From JAWOLE01 sp035263845 (GTDB lineage: Bacteria > Acidobacteriota > Thermoanaerobaculia > UBA5066 > Gp7-AA6): 64,000 bases of DNA. The position numbers were made by a program, and so were the translations under genes. A model generated the notes under the pieces. That model saw nothing but the letters and a program-made list of their open reading frames with translations, did not search any database and had not been told where the DNA came from. The DNA lies in contig DATFQY010000164.1 of the NCBI GenBank assembly GCA_035263845.1, positions 1 through 64,000 on the forward strand, given 5' to 3'. Of this stretch, positions 1-7,734 are shown piece after piece (the stretch's first letter is position 1; each line of letters starts with the position of its first letter).

Positions 1-57
1 ACCGGAGCTCTCACCAACGAGACCTTTGTCTCCCTGGAGACGGCCGCCCTCGGCTAG
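1..57 (+). CDS. C-terminal tail of a gene entering from the left
   Basis: The first 18 codons are open in frame 1 and end at a TAG at 55-57. The residues (TGALTNETFVSLE...) read like an ordinary protein C-terminus. No family can be assigned from so short a piece. No obvious terminator follows before the next gene at 301. Confidence 0.35.
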   Translation, partial: TGALTNETFVSLETAALG

Positions 58-300
58 CCTCCCGCCACTGCTCCGGGACACCTTCCCACGCTTGCCGGGA
101 GCCCAAATTCCCTCTAGCCCACCGCCTGGCCTCGGGCGAAGTAGTAGATAAGGGCAGCAGTGAGCTCACTCTGGTCAGCAACTCACTCGTTCCGTCCGCC
201 TGAGTTCCCGTCGATGTGATTAATCTGTCACCGACGGCTGTGTTGCCGCGAGCTCCTGGCGGCGACGCCTGGCTGTCTGGCTCGAAGGGGGAGGAGCGTA

Positions 301-1236
301 ATGGCCAGGACATCAAGCACGAGCAAGGCCCTCGAGATCGGCAAGGCAATGGCGGCTGGTGCGCTGCAGCGTCGCCGCAAGGCCGCACGGACGCGGCAGC
401 GCGCCCTGGCGAAGATTCCGGGGCCCGTGGTGCACCGCATCACCGCAGGTCCCAAAGGCATGGTGGTGAAGACCGCGGTCACTCATCAGAGCGCAGGCGT
501 CCTGATCGCGGAGGGCGATTCCTGGTTCGACTATCCGTTCCACGACGTGCTGAGCGATCTCGAAGACATTTATGGCTTTGACGTGGAGTCCGTCGCTCAC
601 AAGGGCGATACGGTCGAAGACATGGCCTACTCGGGCGGGCAGCTCGACGATTTCTCGCGACGCGTCGAGAAGGTCCTGCGAACCGGCGTGAGACCTCGCG
701 CGATCCTCCTCTCCGGCGGCGGCAACGACGTTGCCGGAGACGAGTTCGCCGTTCTGCTCAACCACGCCTCATCCGGCATCGCCGGGCTCAACGAGTCCGT
801 TCTCACGGGCGTTATCGACGAGCGAGTTCGCGACGCTTACGTCACGATTCTGAGCGCGATCACCACGGTCTGCGAAGGCCAGATCGGCCAGAGCGTTCCA
901 ATCATTATTCACGGCTACGACTATCCAGTGCCCGACGGCCGGGGATTCCTCGGCGGGTGGGGTCCCCTACCGGGTCCGTGGCTCGAGCCGGGCTTTCGCA
1001 GGAAGGGTTACCAGGCGATGACCATCCGGCAGCAAATCTGCGTCAGGCTCATAGACCGCTTCAACGAGATGCTTGCACGGCTCGCCGGGAAAACGCCTTT
1101 CACGCACGTCCGCTACCTCGACCTGCGCAACACGCTCTCGCAGGGGGCGAACTACGAGGATTGGTGGGCGAACGAGCTCCATCCGACTCCGAAGGGTTTC
1201 GAGGCGGTGACCAGGAAGTTTGCTTCGATCGTCTAG
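301..1236 (+). CDS. SGNH/GDSL-type hydrolase, cytoplasmic
   Basis: This 311-aa protein carries the SGNH hydrolase blocks. GDSW has the putative nucleophile Ser74, GGGNDV has the oxyanion-hole Asn142, and NELHP has His294. The usual Asp three residues before the His (DxxH) is Asn here, so the enzyme may use a Ser-His dyad or be altered. The first 60 residues are basic and without a signal peptide, so it should act in the cytoplasm. A purine-rich GGGGGAGGAG ends five bases before the ATG. The peptidase-like gene follows after 19 bases with its own ribosome-binding site, suggesting one operon. SGNH enzymes act on esters of lipids, sugars or acyl groups; the substrate is unknown. The fold is clear, the role is not. 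Confidence 0.8.
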   Translation: MARTSSTSKALEIGKAMAAGALQRRRKAARTRQRALAKIPGPVVHRITAGPKGMVVKTAVTHQSAGVLIAEGDSWFDYPFHDVLSDLEDIYGFDVESVAHKGDTVEDMAYSGGQLDDFSRRVEKVLRTGVRPRAILLSGGGNDVAGDEFAVLLNHASSGIAGLNESVLTGVIDERVRDAYVTILSAITTVCEGQIGQSVPIIIHGYDYPVPDGRGFLGGWGPLPGPWLEPGFRRKGYQAMTIRQQICVRLIDRFNEMLARLAGKTPFTHVRYLDLRNTLSQGANYEDWWANELHPTPKGFEAVTRKFASIV

Positions 1237-1255
1237 AGCAGAGTTAGGAGGCCCC

Positions 1256-2791
1256 ATGTACGACAAGACCATCGTGACCCACCTCGGTGCGCTGTCGGCG
1301 AAATATGGATCCACCGGTGTCTCCAGGATCAGCAATGCGCTGAAGGCCCTCGTCGTTGCCGACAAGGCCCGCGGCCTTCGGACAGGTGTCGTCTATCTCG
1401 ACGATGCCGGAGCCATGAAGAAGATGGGCGCGAAGCCGCTGCAGACAGTCGCCGATTATCGGGGAGCCAAAGCCGCGGTTGATGGCGTCTTCAAGGCTCT
1501 CGCTCCCCAGTATCTTATGATCCTGGGCGCACCGGACGTTGTCCCCCACCAGGATCTTTCCAATCCTGCCTTCTCCGCCGGTGACGACGATGACCCGAAG
1601 GCCTGGGGAGATCTCCCTTACGCCTGCGACACGGAATACGGCCACGATCCCGCTCAGTTCGTGGGCCCGACGCGAGTGGTCGGCCGCCTGCCGGACCTGA
1701 CCGGAGCAAGAGAACCGTCGCATCTCCTCGCGCTGCTCGAAAGCTCTGCGAAGTGGAAATGCAGGCGGCCGGACCACTACTCGACCTACTTCGGGTTGTC
1801 GGCATCGGTCTGGCAGGGCTCGACGCGGCTCAGTCTCGACAATCTCTTCGGCAACAACAGCGCGCTCCTGCTCGCGCCGCCGAAGGGCGCGAAGTACCCG
1901 GGCGGCGAACTCGGCGCACGGGCGCACTTCATCAACTGCCATGGCGCGCCCGCGGTGCCGGAGTTCTATGGCCAGAAGGGGAACAAATACCCGATATCCC
2001 TCAATACGAAGTCCACGGCCGGCGCCATCCAAACCGGCACTGTGGCGTCGGTCGAGTGCTGTTACGGCGGAGAACTCTACGACTCTGTTACGCTTGGCCT
2101 CGACATCCCGATCTGCCAGAGCTACCTGCGGCAGGGAGCCTACGGTTACCTCGGAAGCACGACAATCGCCTATGGGCCGGCGGACGATAATGGCGCCGCC
2201 GATCTTCTGTGCCAGTATTTCTTGCACAATGTTCTCAGCGGGTCGTCGACCGGTAGCGCTCTTCTGCAGGCAAGGCAGCAATTCGTGGACCGAAGTGCCC
2301 AAATGGACCCGATTGATCTCAAGACGCTCGCGCAGTTCTGTCTATACGGCGACCCCAGCGTGCAGCCGGTTGCGATGCCGGGACAGAATGAGCCCCTGGA
2401 AGGCGCAGACCCGGAGAAGGTCGCGCGGTTTCGACGCGGCGAACGCAGGGCAAAGCTGCTGCAGACTGGTGAGTTTCTGAAGCAGACGAAACCGACCGCT
2501 TCGAAGGTTGAGAAAGGCAGGAGGCCTCCAGTCCAGGCTAAAGCCGCTCTGGCGAACATCGCGAGCAGGGGAGGTCTTCCGCGAGGTCAGCGCTTCAAGG
2601 CCTTCACGGTGAGAGGAGCCAAAGAGGTCAGAGCCGGGCAAGCGAAGTTCGCCGGGGCACCTTCGAGGTATTACCTTGCGATCGGAAAGCCCAGTTCCCC
2701 ATCGAGAAACGACGGTCGCTACAGGGTGGCAGTCGTTGCGAAGGAGCTGGGGGGGCGTATCGTCGATTACCGCATCTACCACCAACGTTGA
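1256..2791 (+). CDS. C25 (gingipain-like) caspase-fold cysteine peptidase homologue
   Basis: This 511-aa protein shows landmarks of clan CD peptidases of the C25 type. NCHG contains the putative catalytic His229 and VECCYGG the putative nucleophile Cys268/269, each after a hydrophobic strand. Other C25-like blocks are DLPYA...VGRLP near residues 120-146, YLGST near 299 and FCLYGDPS near 362. The last 140 residues are basic and unlike the peptidase core. There is no signal peptide, unlike secreted gingipains, so an intracellular effector role is possible. I chose ATG 1256 because TAGGAGG lies four bases upstream; an in-frame start 12 codons earlier lacks support. It sits between the SGNH gene and a small beta-rich gene. 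Confidence 0.75.
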   Translation: MYDKTIVTHLGALSAKYGSTGVSRISNALKALVVADKARGLRTGVVYLDDAGAMKKMGAKPLQTVADYRGAKAAVDGVFKALAPQYLMILGAPDVVPHQDLSNPAFSAGDDDDPKAWGDLPYACDTEYGHDPAQFVGPTRVVGRLPDLTGAREPSHLLALLESSAKWKCRRPDHYSTYFGLSASVWQGSTRLSLDNLFGNNSALLLAPPKGAKYPGGELGARAHFINCHGAPAVPEFYGQKGNKYPISLNTKSTAGAIQTGTVASVECCYGGELYDSVTLGLDIPICQSYLRQGAYGYLGSTTIAYGPADDNGAADLLCQYFLHNVLSGSSTGSALLQARQQFVDRSAQMDPIDLKTLAQFCLYGDPSVQPVAMPGQNEPLEGADPEKVARFRRGERRAKLLQTGEFLKQTKPTASKVEKGRRPPVQAKAALANIASRGGLPRGQRFKAFTVRGAKEVRAGQAKFAGAPSRYYLAIGKPSSPSRNDGRYRVAVVAKELGGRIVDYRIYHQR

Positions 2792-2809
2792 TCGATTGGA
2801 GTCTTCTTG

Positions 2810-3058
2810 GTGCCGGAACCCGTAGAAAAGCTACGCGGCCGCGTGACGCGGGGCGAATATGGCAAGGGAAGCAAGAGCGAACGAATGGCTGTCTTTATCG
2901 AAACCGACAATGGTCGGTTCCTTCTGCGCAGAAAGGGAGGTCCAGCCTTCGCGGATCCGGAGTTGGAGAGCCTCGTAGGCCATACGGTCGAGTGCAACGG
3001 GTTTCTCCTCGAGACGACGCTCCTCGCCGACCGTATCGACATTATCGGCAAGAGGTGA
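2810..3058 (+). CDS. Small beta-rich protein, function unknown
   Basis: This 82-aa protein follows the peptidase-like gene after 18 bases. It has an alternating hydrophobic pattern typical of a small beta-barrel and the motifs GKGSKSE, LLRRKGGPAF and LVGHTVEC, which look conserved rather than random. A GGAG at 2798-2801 suits either the GTG at 2810 or the TTG at 2807. No named family is recognised. Operon position suggests it partners the SGNH and C25-like proteins, perhaps as a regulator, inhibitor or ligand-binding subunit (inference). Confidence 0.65.
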   Translation: MPEPVEKLRGRVTRGEYGKGSKSERMAVFIETDNGRFLLRRKGGPAFADPELESLVGHTVECNGFLLETTLLADRIDIIGKR

Positions 3059-3546
3059 TCTTTCAACCCGTGGTTCCCAAGGGCGTTCTGAGAATCAACG
3101 ACTAGTCCCAAGCCCCTATGGGGGCGTTCAGAAGACTCGTCGAAACGGGTAGCTATACGACTCCGCCGGACACCTGACCGACGCGCTCTAACCTGAGACC
3201 AACCTGGCAGAGCCAAGTCTGTCGCAGTTAGCGGTTTGGCGCCCGGCTGTCTGCGGAGAGCGCCGCGGACCCAGGTGAGATGTCTCTTGCGGCTCTCCGG
3301 GCTTTACCAATCGCTGACCATCGGGCTCAATCCGGTCGTCTTATTCCGTGTTCACTGCGCGCTAACCCTTCTGATATCGGCCGCTCCGCGCTAGAGGAAA
3401 CGGGGTATTTGCCTATCCAGGGTGACCGGTCTATCCGACGGCTTCTCGTTAGCCCAAGGCTTCCGCTGAGGCGATTGCTAGGAAGGAGTTCTACGCATCT
3501 ATCACGACCGGTTGGGATCTCGGATCCCGCGCCGACGGAGGTATCG
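3059..3546 (+). other. Long non-coding stretch with strong inverted repeats; possible ncRNA
   Basis: No convincing gene is present in these 488 bases. An open frame from 3280 has no ribosome-binding site and unlikely residues. Features seen are a CCCC/GGGG hairpin near 3112-3124, an 8-bp inverted repeat CGGAGAGC (3254-3261) and GCTCTCCG (3292-3299) around a nested GCGG/CCGC hairpin, and competing GCCCGG/CCGGGC arms. The position inside an island that encodes a reverse transcriptase makes a structured RNA worth considering. That is inference; no promoter or terminator was firmly recognised. Confidence 0.35.
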
Positions 3547-3681
3547 ATGAAAACCGTTGACTTGCTGACGGTGATGGTCGACCAGGTCCTGACGATCCAG
3601 ACAGATGCCAACGAGGACGTGTTGGGGTACCGCGTCCTGATCGACCGGTGGAAAGGCACCCCGGTCAGCGTCACGTACTGA
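3547..3681 (+). CDS. Small ORF of 44 aa, unknown
   Basis: An ATG with GGAGG five bases upstream opens a 44-codon frame beginning MKTVDLLTVMVDQVLTI and ending at TGA 3679-3681. The residues could form a short beta-rich or amphipathic peptide. It lacks a clear signal peptide or TM segment. The good ribosome-binding site is the main support. It may be a real small protein or the front of a gene whose remainder is the decayed fragment just downstream. Confidence 0.4.
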   Translation: MKTVDLLTVMVDQVLTIQTDANEDVLGYRVLIDRWKGTPVSVTY

Positions 3682-3712
3682 GCCTTTCCGGTGACGGTGT
3701 TCGCACGGGTAG

Positions 3713-3850
3713 CCTTCGAGAGTCGAAAAGGCCACGTTCACAGTGACCGCCACGGACGCCTGCGGCCACACCGGTTGCAGGACCTACACGTTGGAAATCC
3801 AACAGCCCCTCTCTGGGGGCAGTGGGGAGCACGAAGATGGCCGCGAGTGA
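3713..3850 (+). pseudogene. Decayed fragment of a bacterial Ig-like (He_PIG-type) domain
   Basis: Frame 2 from 3713, after an in-frame TAG at 3710, encodes FTVTATDACGHTGCRTYTLEI. This closely resembles the last two strands of putative Ig (He_PIG) repeats of large surface proteins, which commonly end FTVTATDxxG...xTYTLTI. It has no start codon or upstream frame and runs out at TGA 3848-3850, overlapping the next gene's start. It is best read as the remnant of a lost adhesin-like gene. Confidence 0.5.
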
Positions 3851-4547
3851 GTCGATGACGAGCAGCGGTATCGTCGGAGTGATCGCGTCGGTCGTGACGA
3901 TCGCGCTGACCGTTTTCAACGCGGTCACCAAGTCGACGATCGACCGGCAGGCTGGGGCGGTCCAGGCTGCACAATTGGAGCTGCAGAAGCTCGACGAGAG
4001 GCTTCGCGAGCGCGCGGCAGACTTGGAGGCCCTGAAGGAACGCACCAGTCGATACACATTCCTTCGGAGCCTACTCCCGGACCTGATCTCGGGGACCGGC
4101 CAGCAGCAGCTGCTGACCATCAACCTCATTCGCCTGACGCTGAGTGAAGAAGAAGCGGCCCGCTTCTTCAGCGGGTTCATCCGTTCGGACGACAGGGCCC
4201 TCCAAACCGTCGGGAACGCCGGCCTCAAGGCGATCGCGCAGGACAGGACCGCCAGCGAAACGGCCGCCGGCCACGAGCGGAAGGGATTCGCCTCATTGAT
4301 GGAGGGACGCTTCGATCAGGCAATCGTCGATTTTAGGAACGCGGATCGCGCCTACCCCGCATACCACGATGCCAGCGAGATCGCTCAGTATCTGGAGCAG
4401 AGCCGAAAAGACCTCGAGCGGCCGGACGGGAGACGAGCTGCATACGGCGAGATCCTCAAAAGATACAGCTGGAAGGCGCCCCCGGACGTCCGACGGCAGC
4501 TTCGAGACCTGAGCCAGGACGCCTCGGGGGATGGCCCCTCGAAGTAG
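3837..4547 (+). CDS. Membrane-anchored coiled-coil protein with a TPR-like C-terminal part
   Basis: This 236-aa protein starts with one hydrophobic helix (about residues 10-30: GIVGVIASVVTIALTVF). A charged coiled coil rich in Glu, Leu, Arg and Gln follows (about 35-72). Near residues 143-185 a TPR-like helical pair reads FASLMEGRFDQAIVDFRNAD. Start ATG 3837 has GGGGAG seven bases upstream; ATG 3855 and GTG 3822 are alternatives. The topology resembles small membrane sensors or adaptors. It has no recognised family and probably scaffolds other island products at the membrane (inference). A 50-aa ORF follows after 24 bases. Confidence 0.65.
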   Translation: MAASESMTSSGIVGVIASVVTIALTVFNAVTKSTIDRQAGAVQAAQLELQKLDERLRERAADLEALKERTSRYTFLRSLLPDLISGTGQQQLLTINLIRLTLSEEEAARFFSGFIRSDDRALQTVGNAGLKAIAQDRTASETAAGHERKGFASLMEGRFDQAIVDFRNADRAYPAYHDASEIAQYLEQSRKDLERPDGRRAAYGEILKRYSWKAPPDVRRQLRDLSQDASGDGPSK

Positions 4548-4571
4548 GGCATCTTGGAAGGAGGTATTGAG

Positions 4572-4724
4572 ATGAAGGCTTCCGAGAAACGGGCCACCCG
4601 GCGTCCCCTGCGCGCGATTGTGAGCCAGGTCATTGGGGAGTTGCTGACCAAATTGGCCGGACCTCCCGGCCCAGCCGAGAACAGAGCGGCAGTCGTCGGC
4701 CTGAGCGTTAGAGGTTGGCTGTGA
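4572..4724 (+). CDS. Small ORF of 50 aa with near-perfect ribosome-binding site
   Basis: AAGGAGGT (4558-4565) lies six bases before the ATG, the best Shine-Dalgarno in the island. The peptide is basic at the N-terminus (MKASEKRATRRPLRAIV), then amphipathic, and ends VRGWL. It lies between the coiled-coil gene and the multi-TM gene, 39 bases before the latter. No family is recognised. It could be a short regulator or toxin-like peptide of the cassette. Confidence 0.45.
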   Translation: MKASEKRATRRPLRAIVSQVIGELLTKLAGPPGPAENRAAVVGLSVRGWL

Positions 4725-4763
4725 ATCGAGGCTTTCAACTCCTACCCGGGCGTTGTTCACATC

Positions 4764-5840
4764 ATGCCTAACCGACATCTTAAGGTCGGGTTGCTCGCGG
4801 CACTGCCGGTGGCAGTACTGGTCGTGGACATCGCCCGTTTCCCTTCCCTATTCGAATATCGCAAGCGGCTCCCACACGTCGGTATCCTGCCGCTGCTATC
4901 GCAGCGTGCCATGCAGGTCGGAACTCTTGCTGCGCACAATGTGTACCTCTCTATCGACAGCATTTACGACCGCAACTACTTGAGTTACCTGGATGGCGCA
5001 CCCAATGGGCTTGTTCTCTCGCATTTCCTGGAATCCGGCAAGGACGACTCCGTCGGCGGCGCGTTGGGTGCGGCGGTGCGGTGGACTCTGAAGCGGGTCT
5101 CGCCGTCCGATAATCAGCGATTGACCGACCTGCTCGGTCAGGCCAGCAAGCACCGCAGCGGCGACGTTCTCCAATTGTCGCTGAACCTTGCCGGGCCGCA
5201 GCACGACCTCTTCCCCATCGATCGGCTGTTTGTGATCCTGATCAGTAAGGGTCCGTCGGGCGAGCGCGCCGACGACATCGGCAAGGGCATCGCCGAGGCG
5301 GTGGCACTCGCCGGGAAGGAAAAAATAAGAAATCTGATCGTACCGTGCGTTGCGTACAACTGGGAAGACAGAAATACAATGGCGTTCTCGGGCTTCTTCG
5401 AACCCGTGCTGAAAGCGGCGGTCGAGAGCGAGGCGCCCCGGAACCTGTATCTGTCGCTGTATTCGGGCTGGCCAACCTCTTCCCTCGAGGACGCTGTCGG
5501 TTCGTTCAATCAAGTGTGGCAGGAGAGCTCGCGAGCGCCCGACCGAACCGGTACGGTCCTCCACCGGAGCGAGATTCGGCTCATCCTTCTGCTTCTTCCG
5601 GTGTGCATCCTGGCCTCCGCCAATGCCGCGGCGATGACGATGCGGAACTACGTCATTATCGTGACATCGTTTGTTGCGTCCGCCCTGGGGACGGGAAAAA
5701 CGGTCGACGCGGTCACGCAGGGCTATGGACCGAGCGTCTCGATTGTCGCGCGGGCCATCTGCCTTATTGTGCTCGCCGCGTCTTTCCCTCTCCTGGTTAA
5801 CTGGAATCCTAAGAATATCTTCGGGCAAAAGAAGGAGTAG
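4764..5840 (+). CDS. Multi-TM protein with a central alpha/beta domain, partner of the RT gene
   Basis: This 358-aa protein has an N-terminal TM helix (about 7-22) and a soluble domain (about 30-265) with strand-helix alternation (DRLFVILIS at 153-161, KIRNLIVPCVAYNW at 187-200, RNLYLSLYSGW at 226-236). Three C-terminal hydrophobic helices follow (about 271-290, 295-312, 327-346). The spacing of GKGIAEAVALAG and IVPCV is loosely reminiscent of Rossmann- or macro-like folds, but no catalytic motif was identified. No clear ribosome-binding site precedes ATG 4764. The RT gene starts 24 bases after its stop, so the two are probably co-transcribed. A membrane-disrupting effector or sensor is a reasonable guess, not shown. 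Confidence 0.65.
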   Translation: MPNRHLKVGLLAALPVAVLVVDIARFPSLFEYRKRLPHVGILPLLSQRAMQVGTLAAHNVYLSIDSIYDRNYLSYLDGAPNGLVLSHFLESGKDDSVGGALGAAVRWTLKRVSPSDNQRLTDLLGQASKHRSGDVLQLSLNLAGPQHDLFPIDRLFVILISKGPSGERADDIGKGIAEAVALAGKEKIRNLIVPCVAYNWEDRNTMAFSGFFEPVLKAAVESEAPRNLYLSLYSGWPTSSLEDAVGSFNQVWQESSRAPDRTGTVLHRSEIRLILLLLPVCILASANAAAMTMRNYVIIVTSFVASALGTGKTVDAVTQGYGPSVSIVARAICLIVLAASFPLLVNWNPKNIFGQKKE

Positions 5841-5864
5841 GGGCGAGAGGGCCCCACGCGAGCG

Positions 5865-7250
5865 GTGCTACCGATCAAAGCCTCCATACGGATGGTCCTC
5901 GACTCTGTCTCGTACAGCAACGCGTTACCTCCGTGGTTCGACGTTCCTACGATCGACTACTCCGCGAGGGAAAGGACAATCGAGAAGAGGATCGGAGCAT
6001 ATCTAGCCGGCGAACGACCGGAGCCGCCGTTTGAAGTGAGTGTCCCGCGAAAAGCGGGTGCACCACGTGTCTGGTTATTACCGTCGGTCAACGACCAGAT
6101 TGTGTTGCAGACGTGCATCTCTGCGCTGGCCGAGCGAATGTTCGCGGCCGTGGACTCGAGCCGCGTCTTTAGTTATCCTCCGCCGGCCAATCCATCCCGC
6201 CTTGAGTTGGCCGACAGCCAGGTGGGGGCGTGGACCCGGTTCCAGGAAGAAACCCGCAACCGCCTGGCGCGTTCCCCGTTCATGCTTCAGGTGGATCTGG
6301 CCCAGGCATTTGCGAGCATCGGCCGCGAGAGGTTCCTGAGATTCGCCCAGGAGCTGGCCCCGGGAAGCATGGAGGTCGAGCTGCTGGCGTCGCTGGCGGC
6401 AGCATGGGGCCGGGACGACCGAGGGCTTCCCCTGATGAATGATTCCCTCTTCTTCGCTGGCAACAGTTATCTCAAGGTTGTAGACGAGATCATGCTACGG
6501 CATTCGGCCGACTTCATCCGCTTCGTCGATGACTACAGAGTCTTCGGGACGTCATCCGCCGGGCTCGAGGCGATCTTGGCGAGAGTGACCACAGAGCTGC
6601 GGCAGCTGGGGTTCACCATCAACAGCACGAAGCTGAGGCTCGGCAGCAGCGAGGAGTACCTGGAGGCGATCAGCAAGGTACGTTACGAGAGCACCGTAGG
6701 CGATCCGGGAAGTCCCTATGTCAGTACCGCCGTGTTCGGCGATGTCGTTCCTCCGGATGTCTTGACCGGCGCCGTCTCACAGGTGATGACCAATCCAGAG
6801 CTCTATCTAAATGAGGGCTTTGGCCGCCTAGCCCTTGGGGCCATCCGCCGCATGCGCGCCGACTCTGTTATGGCAGCGCGAATGCACTATGAGAAGTCTC
6901 CACGTGACAGCTTTCGGGAGTTGCTGACCAAGAAGTCATCAGTGGTTCGGGACATGATTGGTCATCTGAACGCGTTCCGGCGATCGCCGGAGGCAGCATG
7001 GCAGAGTGTCTGGATTCTATATGTAGCGGATGATCTCGAGCTGGACCGCATGGAGGATCAGGCGCTGGCGCGGGAGCTCCGGAGTGTCGTCGCCGAGATT
7101 CGCTCTGAGAGCACCGAAGCTATCGTACGGCTCTGGGCGTCGAGACTCTGGCTAAGCGGTTCGCAGTGCGAGCTAAGCCTGGCGAAGATCGAGGCGGCGC
7201 ATGCCGCGTCCTATCCGGAATCAGGTCGTATTTGCTACGGAGGTCGGTAG
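5865..7250 (+). CDS. Divergent reverse transcriptase (UG/Abi/DRT-like)
   Basis: This 461-aa protein carries RT blocks in order. VPRKAGAPRVWLLPSVNDQ at 60-78 corresponds to blocks 1-2. LQVDLAQAF at 141-149 has the first catalytic Asp144. RGLPLMNDSLFFAGNSYL at 186-203 corresponds to block 4 but lacks the usual QGxxxSP. FIRFVDDYRVF at 217-227 has the catalytic pair Asp222-Asp223, and GFTINSTKLRLG at 249-260 follows. All three metal-binding aspartates are present, so polymerase activity is plausible. There is no maturase, endonuclease or integrase domain; the last 190 residues are helical. FVDD and the altered block 4 resemble the unknown-group and abortive-infection RTs more than introns, retrons or DGRs. 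The GTG at 5865 has a weak ribosome-binding site; ATG 5892 is an alternative. Confidence 0.85.
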   Translation: MLPIKASIRMVLDSVSYSNALPPWFDVPTIDYSARERTIEKRIGAYLAGERPEPPFEVSVPRKAGAPRVWLLPSVNDQIVLQTCISALAERMFAAVDSSRVFSYPPPANPSRLELADSQVGAWTRFQEETRNRLARSPFMLQVDLAQAFASIGRERFLRFAQELAPGSMEVELLASLAAAWGRDDRGLPLMNDSLFFAGNSYLKVVDEIMLRHSADFIRFVDDYRVFGTSSAGLEAILARVTTELRQLGFTINSTKLRLGSSEEYLEAISKVRYESTVGDPGSPYVSTAVFGDVVPPDVLTGAVSQVMTNPELYLNEGFGRLALGAIRRMRADSVMAARMHYEKSPRDSFRELLTKKSSVVRDMIGHLNAFRRSPEAAWQSVWILYVADDLELDRMEDQALARELRSVVAEIRSESTEAIVRLWASRLWLSGSQCELSLAKIEAAHAASYPESGRICYGGR

Positions 7251-7613
7251 ATGCGTAGATCAGAATTTCTCGGCGTTCTGGCCGCGGCCCTTGGAGCTGC
7301 TTTCGTCTTAGGAGTGTGGAAGCGGCTCACCCGGGACGGGCGGGAGAACCGGCGAGGATTTTACGTCGCCGGTGTGCGGTTCAGCCCGAGAACGGCCGAG
7401 CTGTCTGTCGGGGACCGTGTAATCATGAAAGAGGCCCGGTGGAATCGGGAGAGGTGCGTCGAGATATGGAGTGAGGCTGGCCAACGGATCGGCTACGTTC
7501 CTCGGCGGATGATTGCGGAAATGGACAGGGCCGGGTCTCGGCGATGGCGCCTGGCGTCGCGAAACGATGAGGCCGTCCCTTGGAAGAAGTATTGGGTGGA
7601 GCGAGTTTCGTAG
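7251..7613 (+). CDS. Membrane-anchored HIRAN-domain protein
   Basis: This 120-aa protein begins one base after the RT stop codon, with GGAGG at 7239-7243 inside the RT gene, so translation should be coupled. Residues 5-22 form one TM helix after a basic start. Residues 36-95 match the HIRAN pattern: FYVAGVRF, LSVGDRVIMKEARWN, then GQRIGYVPRRM. HIRAN domains bind DNA ends or stalled-fork DNA and occur in phage-defence and repair proteins. A free-standing, membrane-tethered HIRAN is unusual and suggests it links nucleic acid, perhaps the RT product, to the membrane (inference). Confidence 0.7.
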   Translation: MRRSEFLGVLAAALGAAFVLGVWKRLTRDGRENRRGFYVAGVRFSPRTAELSVGDRVIMKEARWNRERCVEIWSEAGQRIGYVPRRMIAEMDRAGSRRWRLASRNDEAVPWKKYWVERVS

Positions 7614-7734
7614 TCTGCGCTTCTGCGGTAACAGGACGGCCAGCGGCAGTCCGCATGTCGATAAGTCACAGTTGGAATTGACACTCAGACGAGGCGCTGA
7701 TTCCGATACTCGCCGACGGCGATGGAACGAGGAG

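Noticed and set aside
3280..3681. 133-aa frame in the non-coding stretch of the island
   Set aside because: No ribosome-binding site at its start and implausible residues; only its last 44 codons, with their own GGAGG, are kept.
5865..7250. Group II intron or retron RT
   Set aside because: No maturase X domain or HNH domain, and no intron ends or VTG-type retron motif were found.
4764..7613. Diversity-generating retroelement
   Set aside because: No template/variable repeat pair, Avd gene or C-type-lectin target was seen, and the RT lacks the SQ-type block 4 motif.
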